From: an uncultured Ruminococcus sp. | GTDB lineage: Bacteria > Bacillota > Clostridia > Oscillospirales > Ruminococcaceae | Reading direction: 5' to 3' | NCBI GenBank assembly: GCA_910577575.1 | Contig: CAJTOG010000034.1 | Span: forward strand, 1 to 20,134 | DNA length: 20,134 nt | Made by a program: the position numbers and the translations under genes | Shown: positions 15,508 through 20,134 of the stretch, one piece after another | Position numbering within the stretch: position 1 is the first letter of the stretch | Layout of the letters: every line of letters starts with the position of its first letter | The notes under the pieces: generated by a model | The model's input: the letters and a program-made list of their open reading frames with translations, nothing else | Told to the model about the DNA's origin: nothing | Databases searched by the model: none

Positions 15508-16926
15508 ATGTTTGAATCTGTTCATGAGGAATGCGGAGTTTTTGGAATTTATGAAAATAAAACGACTGATGTTGCATCGAGTGTATATTTCGGGCTTTAT
15601 TCACTTCAGCACAGAGGACAGGAAAGCTGCGGAATAGCAGTTTGTGATGACGGAATTATCAGGCATAGAAAAGCTGACGGTCTTGTTTCAGATGTTTTCA
15701 GGCGTGAGGAGATTGAATGTCTGGGCAAGGGAAATATGGCAATCGGTCATGTGAGATATTCGACATTCGGCGGAAATAATCCCAATAATATACAACCGCT
15801 TGTAATCCGTCATGTAAAGGGAAATCTGGCACTTGTCCACAATGGAAATTTAATCAATGCGGCAGAACTGAGACGTGACTTTGAAATGTCAGGAGCTATT
15901 TTTCACGGCACTTCCGATACGGAAGCTATAACTTATGCTATTGTGCGTGAACGGCTGAAATGTCATTCTACAGAAGAAGCAGTTGAAAGAGCAATGCCGA
16001 AAATCAGGGGTGCGTATTCATGTATACTGATGACCGCAACAAAGCTTATTGCTTTCCGTGACCCCGATGGATTCCGACCTTTGTGTATAGGAATAACCGA
16101 TGATGGAGCTTATGTTGTTGCGTCTGAATCGTGTGCACTTGAAACTGTCGGGGCAAAGTTTATACGTGATGTTGAAGCAGGAGAAATTGTTTTAATAAAT
16201 GAAGACGGATTGAAGTCTATTGGAACTCATGCAAGGAAAAAAAGTAATATCTGTGTTTTTGAGTATATTTATTTTGCCCGTCCTGACTCGGTGATAGAAG
16301 GCTTATCAGTACATCGTGCAAGGGTAAAGGCAGGAGAAATACTTGCTCAGTGCAGTCCTGTTGATGCTGACATTGTTATAGGTGTACCTGATTCTGGATT
16401 GGATGCTGCTTTGGGGTATGCGGAAATAAGTGGTATTCCATATGGAATGGGATTCATAAAAAATAAGTATATCGGCAGAAGCTTTATTCAGCCACAGCAG
16501 AATCAGCGTGAAAATGCTGTAAAAATCAAACTTAATTCAGTGCGTGAAAGCGTTGAGGGAAAACGTGTTGTCATGATTGATGATTCCATTGTCCGTGGAA
16601 CGACAAGTGCAAGGATTGTAAAACTTCTCCGTGAAGCCGGTGCAAAGGAAGTCCATGTAAGAATATCCTCACCGCCGTTTATACACTCATGCTATTTTGG
16701 TACTGATATTGGCAGTGAGGAAAATCTGATAGCAAGTCACTGTATTTCTGAAAAGGAAATTGCAGAAGCAATCGGGGCAGATACACTTGCATATCTTCCC
16801 GTTGACAAGCTTTGCATTCTTACAGATAGGGATAATTTCTGTAAAGGATGTTTCACCGGAAATTATCCGCTTGATGTTTCCGGTGCAAGCAGTAAGAATA
16901 AATTTGATGAAAAGATTCATAAGTGA
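15508..16926 (+). CDS. purF: Amidophosphoribosyltransferase (glutamine PRPP amidotransferase)
   Basis: First committed enzyme of purine synthesis: PRPP plus glutamine gives phosphoribosylamine. The 472-residue chain starts with an 8-residue propeptide before the class II nucleophile Cys9 (HEECGVFGIYE). It has the PRPP loop VVMIDDSIVRGTTS and is of the iron-sulfur type seen in Bacillus, with candidate 4Fe-4S ligands Cys249 (ICVFEYIYF), Cys395 (HSCYFG), Cys445 and Cys448 (FCKGCFTG). It lies 11 nt behind the ANTAR gene with AGAAGG 6 nt before ATG. Its position in a nitrogen operon and not beside other pur genes is unusual and ties purine entry to glutamine supply. Confidence 0.96.
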   Translation: MFESVHEECGVFGIYENKTTDVASSVYFGLYSLQHRGQESCGIAVCDDGIIRHRKADGLVSDVFRREEIECLGKGNMAIGHVRYSTFGGNNPNNIQPLVIRHVKGNLALVHNGNLINAAELRRDFEMSGAIFHGTSDTEAITYAIVRERLKCHSTEEAVERAMPKIRGAYSCILMTATKLIAFRDPDGFRPLCIGITDDGAYVVASESCALETVGAKFIRDVEAGEIVLINEDGLKSIGTHARKKSNICVFEYIYFARPDSVIEGLSVHRARVKAGEILAQCSPVDADIVIGVPDSGLDAALGYAEISGIPYGMGFIKNKYIGRSFIQPQQNQRENAVKIKLNSVRESVEGKRVVMIDDSIVRGTTSARIVKLLREAGAKEVHVRISSPPFIHSCYFGTDIGSEENLIASHCISEKEIAEAIGADTLAYLPVDKLCILTDRDNFCKGCFTGNYPLDVSGASSKNKFDEKIHK

Positions 16927-16946
16927 ATCTGTGGGAGGAAATATAG

Positions 16947-18527
16947 ATGTGTACAATTATGGGCTATTGCGGTGGAAGCGACGGTATGGAAAATGTTTCA
17001 AGAGGTCTTGAAGCTACTGTTTCAAGGGGTCCTGATGATTGCAGAATTATTGATTTGCATGATGGTGTTTTAGGTTTTCAGCGTCTTTCGATTATGGGGC
17101 TTACTCTGGAAGGAATGCAGCCCTTTGAACTTGATGGAACTTATGCTGTATGTAATGGTGAGATTTATGGATTTCTAAAACAGCGTGAAGAACTTAAAAA
17201 AAGAGGCTATAACTTTAAAAGCGACAGCGACTGTGAAATACTTCTCCCTATGTACAAGGAATACGGAACAGAAATGTTTGTAAAACTTGATGCAGAATTT
17301 GCTTGTATTATTTATGACGCTTTTTCCCATGAATTTATAGCTGCTCGTGACCCTATCGGAATACGTCCGCTTTATTATGGTAAATCTTCTGACGGTACAA
17401 TGGTGTTCGCAAGCGAAGCAAAAAACTTGACCGGAATCTGTGATAAAATAATGCCTTTTCCTCCGGGTCATTATTATAAAAACGGCGAGTTTATCTGTTA
17501 TTGTGATATTACTGCCATTGATAAGGTTATTAGAGATGATATTGAAACAGTATGTAGAAATATTCATAATAAGCTTGTTGCAGGCGTTGAAAAACGTCTT
17601 GCTGCTGATGCAAAAGTAGGTTTTCTTCTTTCCGGTGGACTTGATTCGTCTCTTGTCTGTGCAATTGCACAGCAGAAAAGTGACAAGCCTATTGAAACTT
17701 TTGCTGTCGGAATGAATACTGATGCAATTGACTTGAAATATGCCAGACAGGTGGCTGACTACATAGGAAGTAACCACACAGAAGTCATTATTACCAAAGA
17801 TGATGTTATTGATGCTCTTGAAACAGTGATTTATTTGCTCGGAACTTATGATATTACTACAATTCGTGCAAGTATGGGAATGTATCTTCTTTGTAAAGCT
17901 ATTCACGAACAGAGTGATATACGTGTACTTCTTACCGGTGAAATTTCAGATGAACTTTTTGGATATAAATATACCGATTTTGCTCCGTCCGCCGAGGAAT
18001 TTCAGAAAGAATCGGTCAAACGTGTCCATGAACTTCATATGTATGATGTACTTCGTGCAGACCGCTGTATTTCTGTAAATTCACTTGAGGCAAGAGTGCC
18101 TTTCGGTGATTTGGATTTTGTCAGGTACGTTATGGCTGTTGACCCTGAAATAAAATTAAATAAATATAATAAAGGCAAATACTTATTACGCCATGCTTTT
18201 GAAGGCAATTATCTTCCGCATGATATTCTTTACCGTGAAAAGGCTGCATTTTCTGATGCCGTCGGTCATTCTATGGTGGATTATCTTAAAGAATATGCAG
18301 AAACACAATATACAAATGCTGAGTTTGAAGAAAAGTCTGTGAAATATAGTCATGCAACGCCGTTTACCAAAGAATCTTTGCTTTATCGTGAGATTTTCGA
18401 GAAATATTATTCCGGAAACAGCGAAATGGTTATAGATTTCTGGATGCCTAACAAAGAATGGGAAGGCTGTAATGTAAATGACCCGTCTGCCCGTGTTCTT
18501 TCAAATTATGGACAAAGCGGTGTGTAA
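16947..18527 (+). CDS. asnB: Asparagine synthase (glutamine-hydrolysing)
   Basis: Makes asparagine from aspartate, ATP and glutamine. The 526-residue protein begins MCTIMGYCGG, so Cys2 becomes the N-terminal nucleophile of the class II amidotransferase domain after Met removal. That domain shows RGPDD, FQRLSIM and CNGEIYG. The synthetase domain starts near residue 225 with the ATP pyrophosphatase loop LLSGGLDSSLV, followed by LLTGEISDELFGYKY. Length is close to the usual 520-560 of AsnB. It is the last gene of the operon, 20 nt after purF, with GGGAGG 8 nt before ATG, and a strong terminator follows 8 nt after the stop. Confidence 0.96.
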   Translation: MCTIMGYCGGSDGMENVSRGLEATVSRGPDDCRIIDLHDGVLGFQRLSIMGLTLEGMQPFELDGTYAVCNGEIYGFLKQREELKKRGYNFKSDSDCEILLPMYKEYGTEMFVKLDAEFACIIYDAFSHEFIAARDPIGIRPLYYGKSSDGTMVFASEAKNLTGICDKIMPFPPGHYYKNGEFICYCDITAIDKVIRDDIETVCRNIHNKLVAGVEKRLAADAKVGFLLSGGLDSSLVCAIAQQKSDKPIETFAVGMNTDAIDLKYARQVADYIGSNHTEVIITKDDVIDALETVIYLLGTYDITTIRASMGMYLLCKAIHEQSDIRVLLTGEISDELFGYKYTDFAPSAEEFQKESVKRVHELHMYDVLRADRCISVNSLEARVPFGDLDFVRYVMAVDPEIKLNKYNKGKYLLRHAFEGNYLPHDILYREKAAFSDAVGHSMVDYLKEYAETQYTNAEFEEKSVKYSHATPFTKESLLYREIFEKYYSGNSEMVIDFWMPNKEWEGCNVNDPSARVLSNYGQSGV

Positions 18528-18535
18528 TAAATAAG

Positions 18536-18561
18536 AAGTCCCCGAAGCAGGGGACTTTTTT
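18536..18561 (+). terminator. Intrinsic terminator of the gltB-asnB operon
   Basis: AAGTCCCC (18536-18543) pairs perfectly with GGGGACTT (18550-18557) around the 6-nt loop GAAGCA and runs into a T tract up to 18561. It sits 8 nt after the asnB stop. The 171 bp between it and the end of the next, convergent gene are AT-rich and show no gene or clear structure. Confidence 0.92.
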
Positions 18562-18732
18562 GTATCTTATTTAATTATACTTGTTTTCATAGATAATATA
18601 ATATTTGAATGTAACAGACAAAATGATAGTCATAATCATTTGTATCTGTATATACGGCAATCATTTTATTTTCCTACATTATTCGTTTTAATTCATCTAA
18701 CATTACCATAATGAAACACTCTTTTACAAATA

Positions 18733-19764
18733 TTATAGCTTGAAAAGCTGTTCTCCGTGAACAGGGTCAAACTTTTTCCATACAAATTTTCCATCTGATA
18801 CTTCTAAAACAAGTCCCTCTTTGCTTTTTTCTGGTGAAAGGGTAAAAAGTCCGTCGTGACGGTGGGCAGCATAGAAAACTGTACCCGTAACATTTATGTC
18901 AGATTCCGGCGAAGGATTTACTCCGTGAAACCTTATGCCTCTTTTTGTTATTTTTACTGAAAGCTTATCTGTGCCCCTTAAAAGACGACAGCCTGAATTT
19001 TTTGTAATATAATGTGCTTCGCGTTCAGGAGTTGTAATATCCCTTATAAATCTCATTAGAAATGCCGCAAGTATACATTCGGTACGGAGAAGCTGTTTTT
19101 GCAGTGCTTCAAACGGTGATTTTTTTATATCCGAAAAATATCTGGCAGTTTCAAGGGAGATTTTGTTTATATCATCTGCAAAACTGTTTCGTGATGTGAA
19201 AATATGTGGAATTTGCGGATTTTTTTGTTCAGGAACTAAATCAGGATAAATCAGTTCGGCAAGCTGTTCGTATAATTTGTGAAAGTTTCTTCTGGTTGAA
19301 AAATAGGTCATGGAAGAAGAATGCGGCAGACAACATATATCAGAAAGCATATGAATAGCCCTCCCAAGAAATTCCATGCTCTGATTTAAATATCCTGCAT
19401 GATACATAGTCAAAGCCATTGTATAATCTTCTTCAAGCATAACCCTTGCACTTTTATAGAATTTTTTCAAGCCGTTTCTTAAATATGTATTTACCGGATA
19501 AAGTTCTTTTCCAAAAATATTTACAGCACAGTAATAGTGACGACCTATACCATTTTCATAGTCACCTTTTTTATCAGGACGCTTTGCATAAACAGCAAGG
19601 GTTTTTGTAAAGGGTGCAAAAAAAAGTTCTGTATCAGGATTTAAATTTTTCAGAATATTCAGTGTGCGCAGAAGGAGAGTAGTATGTACACATCTGGATT
19701 TTCTACCATTATATTTCTTTATAAGATTATTAAGCTTATATGAAGATGGAAAAATGATTATCAT
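18733..19764 (-). CDS. Zinc-dependent phospholipase C-like protein without signal peptide
   Basis: A 343-residue protein resembling the catalytic domain of Clostridium perfringens alpha-toxin / Bacillus cereus PLC. The strongest match is FLGRAIHMLSDICCLPH against the toxin's YLGEAMHYFGDIDTPYH. Zinc ligands appear in order with toxin-like spacing: His27 (CVHTTLL), Asp68, His76, His138, Asp142, His148, His162 and Glu166 (HKLYE). The ligand equivalent to the mature N-terminal Trp1 is missing, and the N-terminus (MIIIFPSSYKLNN) is not a secretion signal. Residues about 245-343 form a C-terminal region rich in predicted beta structure with no sure match. Family members hydrolyse phosphatidylcholine or sphingomyelin outside the cell; a cytoplasmic protein would have another substrate or role. 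ATG 19764 has AAAGGAG 6 nt upstream. It is convergent with the nitrogen operon and monocistronic. Family call good, activity uncertain. Confidence 0.7.
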   Translation of the reverse strand: MIIIFPSSYKLNNLIKKYNGRKSRCVHTTLLLRTLNILKNLNPDTELFFAPFTKTLAVYAKRPDKKGDYENGIGRHYYCAVNIFGKELYPVNTYLRNGLKKFYKSARVMLEEDYTMALTMYHAGYLNQSMEFLGRAIHMLSDICCLPHSSSMTYFSTRRNFHKLYEQLAELIYPDLVPEQKNPQIPHIFTSRNSFADDINKISLETARYFSDIKKSPFEALQKQLLRTECILAAFLMRFIRDITTPEREAHYITKNSGCRLLRGTDKLSVKITKRGIRFHGVNPSPESDINVTGTVFYAAHRHDGLFTLSPEKSKEGLVLEVSDGKFVWKKFDPVHGEQLFKL

Positions 19765-19794
19765 AACAGACTCCTTTCAGATAATTTTATATTA

Positions 19795-19823
19795 ATTATA
19801 CCATATTATAATATAAAAATCAA
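19795..19823 (-). promoter_or_regulatory. Promoter of the phospholipase C-like gene
   Basis: On the minus strand TTGATT (19823-19818) and TATAAT (19800-19795) are separated by 17 nt, with the -10 box 30 nt before the ATG. The surrounding DNA is AT-rich, so an alternative -10 box is possible. Confidence 0.6.
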
Positions 19824-19925
19824 TAGCAGGGAAAATTTTTGACGAGAATTGTAAATAATCATGTCGGATTTTGACGGCGGTATATAATTTTGACAAAATT
19901 ACTCGTAAAAAGTTTAAAAATGTCT

Positions 19926-19968
19926 ACTTGACAAAGTAAAAGGAGTATGATATAATAGAGAAGCTGTC
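19926..19968 (+). promoter_or_regulatory. Strong promoter, first of a tandem pair (rRNA-type)
   Basis: TTGACA (19928-19933), 17 nt, TATAAT (19951-19956), then the downstream block AAGCTGTC (19961-19968), which recurs after the second promoter. The upstream sequence is A/T-tract-rich. A weaker box pair with 17-nt spacing (TTGACA 19890-19895, TTTAAA 19913-19918) lies just ahead. No gene is present between 19765 and the window end; this stretch holds only promoters. Confidence 0.8.
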
Positions 19969-20016
19969 GTGGGAGAGCGGGAAAAGGTATCACGGGAAGA
20001 GATATTGTAAAGTGCT

Positions 20017-20090
20017 GAAAAATTTTTTTAAAAAAGTTGAAAAAAGTACTTGACAAAAGAAGAAAGATGTGATATAATAAATAAGCTGTC
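20017..20090 (+). promoter_or_regulatory. Strong promoter with UP-like A/T tract, second of the tandem pair
   Basis: An A/T-tract stretch (20017-20047) resembling an UP element precedes TTGACA (20050-20055), a 17-nt spacer and TATAAT (20073-20078), then AAGCTGTC (20083-20090). Both boxes are perfect. Tandem near-identical consensus promoters with UP elements are typical of rRNA operons; the transcript would start near 20085 and the gene lies beyond the window. The remaining 44 nt include a small hairpin (CTGTC/GACAG) and show no 16S sequence yet. Confidence 0.75.
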
Positions 20091-20134
20091 TCGGAGAGGA
20101 CAGGCAGTCAAATCTTTGGAGGTTTGAAGGGTAC

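Noticed and set aside
17175..17906. Open frame of 243 codons on the minus strand inside asnB
   Set aside because: It is antisense to a well-supported enzyme, has an unusual Cys/Phe/Ile/Asn-rich composition, and no ribosome binding site or family motif.
1..20134. CRISPR arrays, insertion sequences, tRNA genes or phage genes
   Set aside because: No spaced direct repeats, transposase motifs, tRNA cloverleaf or phage proteins were found on either strand by reading.

Overview
The window looks like the chromosome of a low-GC anaerobic Clostridia member, probably Ruminococcus-like (Oscillospiraceae). The reasons are AT-rich intergenic DNA, strong AGGAGG ribosome binding sites, a type III glutamine synthetase, a two-subunit bacterial glutamate synthase, and sigma-A promoters with TTGACA/TATAAT boxes. 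The genus is an inference; nothing in the window fixes it.

Layout. Bases 1-1114 (minus) hold most of an ArsB/NhaD-type ion transporter, cut by the window edge. Bases 1353-7069 (minus) hold, in order of transcription, an ammonium transporter fused to a PII signalling domain, CTP synthase (pyrG) and type III glutamine synthetase (glnN), closed by a terminator. Bases 7070-7567 are a divergent control region with one strong promoter facing each way and structured RNA leaders. Bases 7568-18527 (plus) are a tightly packed six-gene operon: gltB, gltD, a degenerate type I glutamine synthetase homologue, an ANTAR RNA-binding antiterminator, purF and asnB, ended by a strong terminator. Bases 18733-19764 (minus) encode a zinc-dependent phospholipase C-like protein without a signal peptide. 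The right edge carries two near-identical strong promoters that probably drive an rRNA operon beyond the window.

How it fits together. Nearly everything between 1353 and 18527 concerns ammonium and glutamine: uptake and sensing (Amt-PII), assimilation (GlnN, GltBD), and use of the glutamine amide (PurF, AsnB, PyrG). The likely control circuit can be read from the sequence. Each divergent leader carries two hairpins with six-base loops of the form A-A-N-G-N-N, the signature recognised by ANTAR proteins. Three of the four hairpins overlap the 5' arm of an intrinsic terminator by 7-8 nt, so hairpin and terminator exclude each other. The operon controlled by one leader encodes an ANTAR protein. 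Its receiver domain has lost the phospho-acceptor Asp (Asn54), and the gene sits directly behind a glutamine synthetase homologue that has lost most catalytic residues but kept part of the fold and one metal site.

My main hypothesis is a phosphorylation-independent nitrogen antitermination system in which the pseudo-glutamine synthetase (and possibly the Amt-PII fusion) supplies the nitrogen signal to the ANTAR protein. The parts are visible in the sequence; the interaction between them is inferred.
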